Assembly: GCF_004339525.1 (NCBI RefSeq)
Contig: NZ_SMGE01000001.1
Span: forward strand, 5,704,001-5,768,000
Length of the DNA: 64,000 nt
Source: Flavobacterium sp. 90
GTDB lineage: Bacteria; Bacteroidota; Bacteroidia; Flavobacteriales; Flavobacteriaceae
Direction: 5' to 3'
Below the pieces are notes generated by a model that was not told the DNA's origin, made no database searches, and worked only from the letters and a program-made list of their open reading frames with translations. The position numbers and the translations under genes were made by a program. Shown here one piece after another: positions 18,005 to 25,783 of this stretch. Numbering within the stretch: the stretch's first letter is position 1; each line of letters opens with the position of its first letter.

Positions 18005-18926
18005 TAAATCAAAAAAAATAATAGTTTCTGCCGGAATCTTCCTTTTATCATTAATAGCAAGATCACAAAACGATTCTAAATTATCCATATTCAACTATAA
18101 TCCTTTGATTTATAATCCAGCTTTTGCAGGTGCAGCTGACGGATTAAATGTAGCGGGAATTTATTCCAGTCAATGGTATGGATTTGATGGCGCTCCAAAA
18201 ACACAATACTTATCTGTAGATACAAAATTACCATATAATAAAATTGGTCTTGGACTAAGTTTGTATCATGACGCTATTGGTCCGGCAAGAGAATATAATA
18301 TCGAAGGAAATTTTGCTTATTACATTGATGTAAACGACAAATACAAACTTGCGTTGGGACTAAAAAGCGGATTGCATTCTTATAAAGTCGACATCAATCA
18401 GCTAGATGTTTACCAGCCTGGCGAACACGTTTTTAATTCAAATTTCGAGAACAATTTATCATTTATATTAGGATTGGGGCTGAACTTGTATTCTGACAAA
18501 TTCTTTATCGGACTTTCAACTCCGAATCTATTGGTTTCAAAATATTACAATGCCAATAATTCCAGTACTCTTTCGAAAAGTAAAAACAATTATTACCTTA
18601 ATACCGGATATAAATTTGAGCTGCAACGAGATGTTACGTTAACTCCTGCAGCTTTGGTCAGAGTTACAGAAGGCGCTCCAATTAGTGTTCTGACTTCTCT
18701 AAACCTCAATTGGTACGAAAAATATATTGCCAGTTTAAATTTTGACTACAATTCAAGTGTTGGACTTCTTTTTGGAGTTCGTTTATTTGATAATTTCAAA
18801 GTGGGTTATGCTTACGATCAATCCATAACCAAGTTCAGCCGTTACAACAATGGTACACATACCTTTTTGCTGACCTATACTTTATTAAATGAAAATAGCG
18901 AAAAATGCAGCTGCAAGATTTATTAA
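17997..18926 (+). CDS. PorP/SprF family type IX secretion membrane protein
   Basis: The 309-residue protein has a signal peptide and the family's opening pattern, FNYNPLIYNPAFAGAADGLNVAGIYSSQW, followed by alternating beta-strand segments ending in SITKFSRYNNGTHTFLLTY. It is an outer-membrane beta-barrel of about 14 strands. In Flavobacterium, SprF-like proteins are needed for secretion of the type B substrate encoded next to them. Here the two genes overlap, so translation is likely coupled. It is followed by a 280-bp AT-rich spacer. Confidence 0.93.
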   Translation: MNSKSKKIIVSAGIFLLSLIARSQNDSKLSIFNYNPLIYNPAFAGAADGLNVAGIYSSQWYGFDGAPKTQYLSVDTKLPYNKIGLGLSLYHDAIGPAREYNIEGNFAYYIDVNDKYKLALGLKSGLHSYKVDINQLDVYQPGEHVFNSNFENNLSFILGLGLNLYSDKFFIGLSTPNLLVSKYYNANNSSTLSKSKNNYYLNTGYKFELQRDVTLTPAALVRVTEGAPISVLTSLNLNWYEKYIASLNFDYNSSVGLLFGVRLFDNFKVGYAYDQSITKFSRYNNGTHTFLLTYTLLNENSEKCSCKIY

Positions 18927-19148
18927 CTTCATAAAAAAGTTTTAATGACGCCATTTTATCTCATTTTAAACATTTATAAATTAGCTGAAGCTTTTCTTCT
19001 TGTTTGTTTTTTTTTAGCCAAAAAATCATATTAATCCATACTAGTTTCATTTAATGCCTAATTCATAAAATAATGATTCTAAAATGAATAAAAATCAGAA
19101 ATAATTAATTTTCAGCCGATTAAAATCACTTTAAAAAAACCAAATAAA
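18927..19148. other. AT-rich spacer
   Basis: No gene or strong hairpin is visible between the PorP/SprF gene and the pheT promoter. Confidence 0.5.
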
Positions 19149-19183
19149 TTGTTTCTTACTACAACACGCAATCCTTATATTTG
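19149..19183 (+). promoter_or_regulatory. Promoter of pheT
   Basis: TTG at 19149-19151, 24 nt, then a perfect TATATTTG -7 box at 19176-19183. The box overlaps a possible upstream TTG start, which supports the ATG at 19214 as the real start. Confidence 0.55.
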
Positions 19184-19213
19184 TATCCTCATACTAGAAT
19201 AATAAAGTTACAC

Positions 19214-21634
19214 ATGAAAATATCTTACAACTGGTTAAAACAATTCATCAAAACAGACTGGACATCGGAGCAAACTTCAGAATTACTTACAGATTTAGGA
19301 CTGGAAGTTGAAGTTGTCGAAAAATACCAATCGATTAAAGGCGGTTTAGAAGGAGTTGTTGTAGGACACGTACTTACTTGCGAAAAACACCCTGATGCTG
19401 ACAGATTAAGAGTTACGACTGTAAATATTGGTCAGGAAGCGCCTATACAAATTGTTTGCGGTGCGGCGAATGTTGCTGCCGGACAAAAAGTGCCTGTTGC
19501 AACTATTGGAACCATTTTATACGATAAAGACGGCGGTGAATTTACCATCAAAAAAGGAAAAATTCGCGGAATGGAAAGCCACGGAATGATTTGTGCCGAA
19601 GATGAATTAGGTTTAGGTACAAGCCACGACGGAATCATGGTTCTTGATGATGCTTTGGTACCGGGAACAGCTGCTTCTGAGGTTTTTCAGATTGCTAATG
19701 ATGAAGTTTTCGAAATTGGATTAACGCCAAATCGTGCCGATGCAATGAGCCATTTTGGTACTGCGCGTGATTTAAGAGCAGGAATGCTTCAACGTGGTGT
19801 TAATATCGAATTGATTACGCCATCTGTAAGTAATTTCAGAGTCGAAATGCGTACTTTAAAAATTGACGTTAATGTCGAGGAGCCTTTGTTGGCGCCAAGA
19901 TATTGCGGTGTTACCATTTCTGGAATTTCTGTTCATGAATCTCCAAGCTGGTTACAAGATCGTTTGAAAGCTATTGGATTAACTCCGAAAAATAATATTG
20001 TTGACGTTACTAATTATGTTTTACATGAATTAGGACAGCCTTTGCATGCATTTGACGCTGCAAAAATCAACGGAAAAATTATCGTAAAAACACTTCCGGA
20101 AGGGACAAAATTCACCACTCTTGATGATGTCGAAAGAACATTGCACAAAGAAGATTTAATGATTTGTGACGAAAAAGGACCGCTTTGTATTGCTGGTGTT
20201 TTTGGTGGAAAAAAATCGGGTGTTACCGAAGGAACAACTTCTATATTCTTAGAAAGTGCTTATTTTGACGCTGTAAGTATTCGTAAAACAGCAAAACGTC
20301 ACGGATTAAATACAGATGCTTCTTTTAGATTTGAAAGAGGAATTGACCCAACAATTACGGAATATGCGCTAAAACGTGCAGCACTTTTAATTCAGGAAGT
20401 TGCTGGTGGAAAACTAACATCTGATGTTGTTGAAGTTTATCCTAAAAAAGTAGAAGATTTCTCTGTTCTATTGAATTTCAGTCACGTTTCGAAAATCATC
20501 GGACAAGAAATTCCGAAAGACACTATCAAGAAAATCTTGGTTTCTTTAGATATTAAAGTAAACAGTGTTTCTGATTCTGGTTTAGGTTTAACAATTCCGG
20601 CATATCGTGTTGATGTTCAGCGTGAAATTGATGTAATCGAAGAAATTCTAAGAGTTTACGGTTATAACAACATCGAATTTTCTAAAAAATTCAATGCAAC
20701 GGTTGCAAATTCGCCAAGAACTGAAGATTATAAAGTTCAGAATGTAATTGCAGGACAATTGAATTCTCAAGGGTTTCACGAAATGATGGCGAACTCTTTG
20801 ACAACAGCTGCTTACGCGAAATTATCGACTGTTTTAAAAGAAGAACATAATGTTACGATGTTGAATCCTTTAAGTAGTGATTTGGCAACAATGCGTCAGT
20901 CTTTATTGTTTTCTGGTTTAGAAGCAATCTCGTATAATATCAACAGAAGAAATTCTGATTTGAAATTATTCGAATTCGGAAAATCATACCATAAATACCT
21001 TAACGGATACGAAGAGCACAAACACCTTACTTTGTTGATTTCCGGTAACAGAAACAAAGAAAGCTGGACAAATCCTCAAAAAGTAACTGATTTCTTTTTA
21101 TTGAAAGGATACGCAAAAGGAATTCTTACTCGTTTAGGAATTGAAAAAATCTCAAATGCTCCGGTACAATCTGATATTTTCTCAGAAGGAACTGCGATTT
21201 GCTACAACAACGATACTTTAGTTGAAATGGGTGTGGTTAAAAAATCGATACTAAAGCATTTCGGAATCAAACAAGATGTTTATTATGCTGATTTCAACTG
21301 GGATTTAGTTCTGAAAATCATTACCGGAAAAATCAAATATACCGAAATCCCTAAATACCCAGAAGTTCGTAGAGATTTAGCCTTATTAATCGATCAAAGC
21401 ACAACTTATGAGCGTATTTATAATTTGGCTAAACAAACAGAAAAAACGCTTCTAAAAGACGTTAATTTATTTGATGTTTATGAAGGTGATAAACTTCCGG
21501 AAGGTAAAAAATCGTATGCTTTGAGTTTCACTATTCAAGATAATACTAAAACACTTACCGATTCTCAAATTGATAAAATCATGTCGAAATTGCAACAAAC
21601 TTTTGAGACTGAAATTGGAGCTGTTTTAAGATAA
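19214..21634 (+). CDS. pheT: Phenylalanyl-tRNA synthetase, beta subunit
   Basis: The 806-residue protein is full length for PheT. It starts MKISYNWLKQFIK, then has a tRNA-binding domain (GHVLTCEKHPDADRLRVTTV, about 60-140), the B3/B4 editing domain (IGLTPNRADAMSHFGTARDL; GVFGGKKSGVTEGTTSIFLES), the B5 domain, and the C-terminal ferredoxin-like anticodon-binding domain (YPEVRRDLALLIDQSTTYE). With PheS it charges tRNA-Phe and hydrolyses mischarged Tyr-tRNA. The gene is monocistronic; pheS is not in the window. The start is fixed by the family N-terminus and by the promoter immediately upstream. A strong terminator follows. Confidence 0.97.
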   Translation: MKISYNWLKQFIKTDWTSEQTSELLTDLGLEVEVVEKYQSIKGGLEGVVVGHVLTCEKHPDADRLRVTTVNIGQEAPIQIVCGAANVAAGQKVPVATIGTILYDKDGGEFTIKKGKIRGMESHGMICAEDELGLGTSHDGIMVLDDALVPGTAASEVFQIANDEVFEIGLTPNRADAMSHFGTARDLRAGMLQRGVNIELITPSVSNFRVEMRTLKIDVNVEEPLLAPRYCGVTISGISVHESPSWLQDRLKAIGLTPKNNIVDVTNYVLHELGQPLHAFDAAKINGKIIVKTLPEGTKFTTLDDVERTLHKEDLMICDEKGPLCIAGVFGGKKSGVTEGTTSIFLESAYFDAVSIRKTAKRHGLNTDASFRFERGIDPTITEYALKRAALLIQEVAGGKLTSDVVEVYPKKVEDFSVLLNFSHVSKIIGQEIPKDTIKKILVSLDIKVNSVSDSGLGLTIPAYRVDVQREIDVIEEILRVYGYNNIEFSKKFNATVANSPRTEDYKVQNVIAGQLNSQGFHEMMANSLTTAAYAKLSTVLKEEHNVTMLNPLSSDLATMRQSLLFSGLEAISYNINRRNSDLKLFEFGKSYHKYLNGYEEHKHLTLLISGNRNKESWTNPQKVTDFFLLKGYAKGILTRLGIEKISNAPVQSDIFSEGTAICYNNDTLVEMGVVKKSILKHFGIKQDVYYADFNWDLVLKIITGKIKYTEIPKYPEVRRDLALLIDQSTTYERIYNLAKQTEKTLLKDVNLFDVYEGDKLPEGKKSYALSFTIQDNTKTLTDSQIDKIMSKLQQTFETEIGAVLR

Positions 21635-21657
21635 AAACAATTTCTTTATACTACATA

Positions 21658-21697
21658 AAACCCGACAGGTCTAAAAACTTGTCGGGTTTCTTTTTTG
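21658..21697 (+). terminator. Rho-independent terminator of pheT
   Basis: AAACCCGACAGGT pairs with ACTTGTCGGGTTT (21658-21689) with one G-T pair, followed by CTTTTTTG. Confidence 0.88.
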
Positions 21698-21721
21698 TTT
21701 CAGGTTGTTGGGGTGTTTTTC

Positions 21722-21812
21722 TTAACCGCAAAGGACGCAAGGATTTACGCAAAGAACGCTAGAAAAAGCTTTGCGAAACTTTGCGTAAATCTTAGCGTAC
21801 TTTGCAGTAAAT
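21722..21812. repeat. Long imperfect hairpin of the CGCAAAG repeat family
   Basis: The left arm (21722-21754, TTAACCGCAAAGGACGCAAG and on to ACGCAAAG) is nearly complementary to the right arm (21779-21812, CTTTGCGTAAATCTTAGCGT and on). Related sequence lies at 62,457-62,550. It sits between a terminator and the next promoter. The short open frame through it is not gene-like. Confidence 0.65.
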
Positions 21813-21863
21813 TATGCTCAAAGCGAAGAAACCTTATTCAACCAAAAAAGGGTGTTTTCCCCC

Positions 21864-21894
21864 TTGTTCTAATAAAACGATTGAAATAATTTTG
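21864..21894 (+). promoter_or_regulatory. Promoter of the kinase/regulator operon
   Basis: TTG at 21864-21866, 20 nt, then TAATTTTG at 21887-21894, fitting TAnnTTTG. The first ATG of the operon is at 21956. Confidence 0.5.
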
Positions 21895-21955
21895 ACATGA
21901 ATATTTTAAAGTATTCACCAACTAATTTTTAACCAACCAATAAAAACAAAAAGTC

Positions 21956-22387
21956 ATGAAAAATCCACCCGCAAAACCGAGTCAGTTAATTACTAAGGAA
22001 TTCGCAAAAGAACTGAATCAGAATTACAATAAAACAAGAGCTGGTCTGGCCGCCAAAGCTGCTAAAAAAGAAGATGCAAATGCGATTTGGTATTCCTTAG
22101 AAGAATTGGAAAACTACATTCATTATATAAAAACTCAAGGATTAGAAGATGGTTATACAGTAGATGGTATCCGTTTTTATTTTGGAGTTTATCCAAATGA
22201 TAAAAAACACGGAGAAAAAGCCGGATTAACCACTTTATTTTTGGTGCCAACCGGAAAAAAAGCTGTAAATTCCACTGCAAAAGTGCAAAGTTTTGCAACG
22301 GATCAAGAACAAACCTCAAGCGATGTAGAAAGTCTTTCACCAATGAATTATGGAAATATTGGAAGACCGCCTAGCTTAACATATTAA
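21956..22387 (+). CDS. Hypothetical protein, first gene of a sensory operon
   Basis: I do not recognise this 143-residue family. It has no signal peptide or membrane segment. The N-terminus is basic and helical (ITKEFAKELNQNYNKTRAGL). A middle region with YSLEELENYIHYIKTQGL and VDGIRFYFGVYPNDKKHGEKAGLTTLFLVPTGK looks like a small alpha/beta domain. The tail, Ser/Gln-rich and then NYGNIGRPPSLTY, looks disordered. It stands 8 nt before the membrane-protein gene and shares its promoter, so it probably belongs to the same sensory pathway. Confidence 0.65.
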   Translation: MKNPPAKPSQLITKEFAKELNQNYNKTRAGLAAKAAKKEDANAIWYSLEELENYIHYIKTQGLEDGYTVDGIRFYFGVYPNDKKHGEKAGLTTLFLVPTGKKAVNSTAKVQSFATDQEQTSSDVESLSPMNYGNIGRPPSLTY

Positions 22388-22395
22388 AAAAAATT

Positions 22396-23043
22396 ATGTT
22401 TGAATTTTTAAGATCTTATATCGTCTATTTAGCTTTATTATCAGGTATTATTGGTTTGTTCTCACTGAACAAACTGCCTGGTAAAAAAGCTAAATTTTTA
22501 GTTGTTTTAATTTGGTTTTCGGTTCTTATAGAAATAGTTGGGTACTACTTTACGCAATGGACAGGTTTATTAAACTATTATGTTTATAATTTCTATATGT
22601 TCGTCAGTTTTTCTGCCTATATACTACTTATTCGAAGTGTTTTATTAAATCGATCCTACAGATTTGCCGGTTATTTATTTTTGATATTGTTTATCGCTTC
22701 TTTTTTTCTGAATATTTGGTACTTCAAAGAGAACGTTAATCACTCTTTTATTTATAGCTTTGCAACTGGAGTTCTGGTAGTTATGTTATTATCTTGCCTA
22801 TATTTGGTAGAGATTTTCAATTCAGACAAAATTTTAAATTTCAAAAAATCAGTTTTTTTTTGGTACATCTTAGGTATTCTGGTATTTCACGTACCATTTT
22901 TGCCTTTTATGCTGGCAATCAACTGGTTTTTAATAAGACAAGACGAATCCATATTTAGCTTGGTTTTGTTTATCCTGAATTTTCTGGCGCATAGTTGTTT
23001 TATAATTGGATTTATATGGAGCGAAAAGAAATACAATTATTAG
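22396..23043 (+). CDS. Polytopic membrane protein, operon partner of histidine kinase
   Basis: The 215-residue protein consists of about seven hydrophobic segments with short loops (YIVYLALLSGIIGLFSL, VVLIWFSVLIEIVGYYF, NFYMFVSFSAYILLI, and others), ending in FIIGFIWSEKKYNY. No catalytic motif is visible. Its 3' end overlaps the kinase gene by 28 nt, so the two are probably translated together. It may be the sensory or stabilising membrane partner of that kinase, which has only one short membrane anchor of its own. No better-defined family comes to mind. Confidence 0.7.
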   Translation: MFEFLRSYIVYLALLSGIIGLFSLNKLPGKKAKFLVVLIWFSVLIEIVGYYFTQWTGLLNYYVYNFYMFVSFSAYILLIRSVLLNRSYRFAGYLFLILFIASFFLNIWYFKENVNHSFIYSFATGVLVVMLLSCLYLVEIFNSDKILNFKKSVFFWYILGILVFHVPFLPFMLAINWFLIRQDESIFSLVLFILNFLAHSCFIIGFIWSEKKYNY

Positions 23044-23801
23044 TCATCTCATTAGGTATTGTTTTCTTAACTTTACTAGTGACTTTGCTTGTTATATTCT
23101 TTTACTTTTTGAAGAAAAAAAACAGCTATCTGGTTGATAAAATGGAATCTGAACTTTATTTTCAGTCTGAATTAGTAAAAACCCGAATAGAAATAAAGGA
23201 TCAGACGCTCTCTGAAATCAGCAAAGAACTACATGACAATATAGGCCAAATAATCTCTGTTGGAATTATGCAACTCAATATGCATATCAATAATGAGAAA
23301 GTAATTCAGCCAAATGAACTGCGTGATCTTAAAGAAATTTTAGCCAAATCTCTGGACGAAATAAGAATTTTGTCCCGAATTATAAATAAAGACAACTTAC
23401 TGCAAAGCAATTTTATCGAAGCCATTAAACAGGATTTAGAGCGAATAAAAAAGCTTAAAAAAATTCAATATAAATACACTCTTTCAGGTGAAATCCCTCA
23501 TATTTGCGAGGAACATGATTTGTTTATTTACCGAATTTTTCAAGAAGCACTGCACAATAGTTTAAAACATTCGCACAGCGATTTGTTTGAAGTAAAAATT
23601 AACACAACCGATGATTTATTTTGTTTAAAAATTAAAGATTTCGGAATTGGTTATGATCCGCTTCAGACAAATTCAGGAATTGGTTTAAACAACATGAAAT
23701 TGAGGGCCAAATTAATTGGTGCAACATTAATTATGAATTCAGATTCGTCTGGAACCGCTGTAACACTAGAATATCCTTTAACTGAACCCGATGAAACCTA
23801 A
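23016..23801 (+). CDS. Sensor histidine kinase, NarX/DesK type (HisKA_3)
   Basis: A single membrane segment (about residues 7-31) is followed by a short coiled coil. The dimerisation/phosphoacceptor box is LSEISKELHDNIGQIISVGI with His73. The ATPase domain contains FQEALHNSLKHSHSDLFEV (N box), IKDFGIGYDP (G1) and NSGIGLNNMKLRAKLIGATL (G2). This is the kinase class that pairs with LuxR-type regulators, and such a gene follows with an 11-nt overlap. The ATG at 23016 is preferred over a TTG 21 nt earlier. The signal is unknown; the kinase has almost no sensory region outside the membrane. Confidence 0.9.
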   Translation: MERKEIQLLVISLGIVFLTLLVTLLVIFFYFLKKKNSYLVDKMESELYFQSELVKTRIEIKDQTLSEISKELHDNIGQIISVGIMQLNMHINNEKVIQPNELRDLKEILAKSLDEIRILSRIINKDNLLQSNFIEAIKQDLERIKKLKKIQYKYTLSGEIPHICEEHDLFIYRIFQEALHNSLKHSHSDLFEVKINTTDDLFCLKIKDFGIGYDPLQTNSGIGLNNMKLRAKLIGATLIMNSDSSGTAVTLEYPLTEPDET

Positions 23802-24435
23802 AAACAAAATTATTATTGTAGATGATCATTTATTATTCTCACAATCACTAGAACTTTTAATCAATAGTTTTAAAGATTTTGAAGTAATCAATCGCTTTGA
23901 AAACGGAAAAGTATTCATTTCATACTTACAGGAAAATATCGACTTAGAAGTTGATTTAATATTATTAGATGTAAATATGCCTGTTTTAGATGGCTTAAGC
24001 GCCATGAAATGGATCAAAGAAAACAGACCTTCACTTAAAGTAATCGCTTTATCTGTAAATGATGACGAAGAAGTCATTATTAAGATGTTGACCAATGGTG
24101 CCAAAGGTTATCTCCTTAAAGACACATCTCCTGAAATTTTTAGAACCGGTATTACATCTGTTATCGAAAAAGGTTTTTACTTTACTGAATTGGTATCCGG
24201 AATGTTGGTCAAAAAAGCCAACAGTGATTCGACTAAAATAAATTTGAAGGATAAAGAAATCATTTTTATAAAACACGCCTGCACAGAAAAAACATACAAA
24301 GAAATCGCTTCAGAAATGTGTTTAAGTCCTAAAACAATTGATGGTTATCGTGAATGTCTATTCGATAAACTAGAAATTAAAACCCGAATAGGTTTAGTAT
24401 TATATGCTATTAAAAACAAAATTGTCTTAGTTTAA
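23791..24435 (+). CDS. LuxR/NarL-family response regulator
   Basis: The receiver domain (1-125) has acidic Asp11-Asp12, the phosphorylation site Asp60 in DLILLDVNMPVLDGL, and the GAKGYLLKD lysine region. The C-terminal helix-turn-helix (about 150-214) reads EKTYKEIASEMCLSPKTIDGYRECLFDKL, the GerE/LuxR recognition pattern. It is the output partner of the kinase encoded with overlap just upstream. Targets are unknown. The transcript ends in a perfect hairpin that starts in the last codons of the gene and also serves apt. Confidence 0.93.
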   Translation: MKPKNKIIIVDDHLLFSQSLELLINSFKDFEVINRFENGKVFISYLQENIDLEVDLILLDVNMPVLDGLSAMKWIKENRPSLKVIALSVNDDEEVIIKMLTNGAKGYLLKDTSPEIFRTGITSVIEKGFYFTELVSGMLVKKANSDSTKINLKDKEIIFIKHACTEKTYKEIASEMCLSPKTIDGYRECLFDKLEIKTRIGLVLYAIKNKIVLV

Positions 24436-24460
24436 AAGTAACTAAGACAATTTTATTTTT
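24418..24460. terminator. Bidirectional terminator between the response regulator and apt
   Basis: AAAATTGTCTTAGTT (24418-24432) is perfectly complementary to AACTAAGACAATTTT (24440-24454). A T-tract follows on the forward strand and an A-run precedes it for the reverse strand. Confidence 0.85.
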
Positions 24461-24478
24461 TGATTATTCTGATTTTGC

Positions 24479-24991
24479 TTAGTAAGTGATTGCAGTAAAA
24501 ATTGGATTCTCCTTAATTTTTTCTCTTCCGTTCAGGAAACTTAATTCCATTAGGAAGTTACATTGCACAATTTCACCGCCTAATTTCTCAACCAATTCAC
24601 AAACTGCTTTTGCGGTCCCTCCTGTCGCCAAAACATCGTCATGGATCAAAACCTTGTCTCCTTTTTTTATTGCGTCTGTGTGCATTTCTAAGCTATCTGT
24701 GCCGTATTCTAATTCATACGATGCAGAAATTGTTTCATACGGTAGCTTTTTTGGTTTCCTTACGGGAATAAAACCTGCATTTAATTCCTGCGCTAACAAC
24801 ATTCCGAAGAAAAAGCCACGACTTTCTGCTCCTACTACCTTGTCGATTTTTTGTCCGTTTAGAGATTCAACCAGAATTTTAAGGCATTCTTTAGTCGCAA
24901 TTGGGTCATTTAGTAGCGGAGTTATATCTTTAAACAAAATTCCTTCTTTTGGAAAACCCTGAATATCACGTATATACTTTTCTAACTGCAT
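24479..24991 (-). CDS. apt: Adenine phosphoribosyltransferase
   Basis: At 170 residues the protein has the usual length for this enzyme, which converts adenine and PRPP to AMP and pyrophosphate in purine salvage. It starts with the N-terminal pattern YIRDIQGFPKEGILFKDITPLL. VVGAESRGFFFGMLLAQEL is the substrate-binding loop, and VLIHDDVLATGGTAKA is the PRPP-binding motif. It is cytoplasmic. The gene is monocistronic, converges with the response regulator gene, and shares the hairpin terminator. Confidence 0.96.
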   Translation of the reverse strand: MQLEKYIRDIQGFPKEGILFKDITPLLNDPIATKECLKILVESLNGQKIDKVVGAESRGFFFGMLLAQELNAGFIPVRKPKKLPYETISASYELEYGTDSLEMHTDAIKKGDKVLIHDDVLATGGTAKAVCELVEKLGGEIVQCNFLMELSFLNGREKIKENPIFTAITY

Positions 24992-25019
24992 TTTTTTTTA
25001 ATTTTATGTTATTTTTCTC

Positions 25020-25049
25020 TTGTTTATCTCACATTTGTTCCTATCTTTG
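25020..25049 (+). promoter_or_regulatory. Promoter of tRNA-Arg
   Basis: TTG at 25020-25022, 19 nt, then TATCTTTG at 25042-25049 match the consensus exactly. The tRNA begins about 58 nt downstream. Confidence 0.6.
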
Positions 25050-25106
25050 CACCCGCAATAAGCAATCAACAAAGCTACAAAAAATAGCTGAATTGATAAC
25101 AAAAAA

Positions 25107-25180
25107 GGCCTCGTGGCGCAACTGAATAGCGCACTTGATTACGGCTCAAGAGGTTACTGGTTTGAATCCAGTCGAGGTCA
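25107..25180 (+). tRNA. tRNA-Arg (anticodon ACG)
   Basis: A complete cloverleaf can be folded by eye: acceptor stem GGCCTCG with CGAGGTC (one G-T pair), D-stem GCGC with GCGC, anticodon stem CTTGA with TCAAG around the loop TTACGGC, T-stem ACTGG with CCAGT around TTTGAAT, and discriminator A. The anticodon ACG decodes CGN arginine codons after deamination to ICG. CCA is not encoded. A strong terminator follows at once, so it is a single-gene transcript. Confidence 0.96.
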
Positions 25181-25181
25181 C

Positions 25182-25218
25182 AAAAATCCCATTTCTAACG
25201 AAATGGGATTTTTTTTTT
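25182..25218 (+). terminator. Rho-independent terminator of tRNA-Arg
   Basis: AAAAATCCCATTTC pairs perfectly with GAAATGGGATTTTT around a 4-nt loop, followed by a run of T. Confidence 0.92.
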
Positions 25219-25290
25219 AATTTTTGAAACTCAGGGTTTTAATTCAAAAAATGGTTTTATCTTTAAGCCTATAGAAAATCGATATTCATT

Positions 25291-25695
25291 ATGGAACAGA
25301 AAATACATCAGGGAAAAAACGTGAAACGTTTTAGAGAAATGCTTAACATAAAGCAGGAAGCATTAGCTTATGATCTGGGAGAAGACTGGAACCAAAAGAA
25401 AATTTCTCTACTGGAGCAAAAAGACGTAATTGAAGAAAATCTATTAAAACAAATCTCAGCTGTATTAAAAATTCCAGTTGAAGCTTTTCAGAACTTTGAT
25501 GAAGAACATGCGATAAATGTTATTTCTAATACTTTTGGAGATAATGCTTGTGTTGGAAATCCAAATTCTTCATTCAACTTTAATCCTATCGAAGAGTTAA
25601 AAAAACTTCATGAAGAAAAGATTGCATTGTACGAACGTATGTTGAAAGAGAAAGATGAAATGATGTTGAGACTTGAAAACTTAATTAATAAATGA
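25291..25695 (+). CDS. XRE-type helix-turn-helix regulator with coiled-coil tail
   Basis: The 134-residue protein has an N-terminal HTH (GKNVKRFREMLNIKQEALAYDLGEDWNQKKISLLEQKD, about 8-48) of the XRE/Cro kind. A linker contains NFDEEHAINVISNTFGDNACVGN, and a charged C-terminal helix (EELKKLHEEKIALYERMLKEKDEMMLRLENLI) probably forms a dimeric coiled coil. Proteins of this layout are frequent in Bacteroidota; their targets are mostly unknown. The gene is monocistronic, bounded by terminators, and convergent with a gene of unknown function. Confidence 0.85.
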   Translation: MEQKIHQGKNVKRFREMLNIKQEALAYDLGEDWNQKKISLLEQKDVIEENLLKQISAVLKIPVEAFQNFDEEHAINVISNTFGDNACVGNPNSSFNFNPIEELKKLHEEKIALYERMLKEKDEMMLRLENLINK

Positions 25696-25718
25696 TTATT
25701 TAAAAAGATATATTAAAA

Positions 25719-25747
25719 CAAAAAGAGACTCGAAAGTCTCTTTTTGT
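25719..25747. terminator. Bidirectional terminator between convergent genes
   Basis: CAAAAAGAGACT pairs perfectly with AGTCTCTTTTTG around a CGAA tetraloop. T-tracts are available in both directions. Confidence 0.9.
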
Positions 25748-25783
25748 TTGTTTTGTGGTATCTTTTCAATTATAAACTTTTTA

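Noticed and set aside
19181..19213. Upstream TTG start for pheT
   Set aside because: It overlaps the TATATTTG promoter box, and family members start at MKISYNWL (19214).
21695..21889. 64-codon open frame after pheT
   Set aside because: It translates the CGCAAAG hairpin repeat between a terminator and a promoter; low-complexity product.
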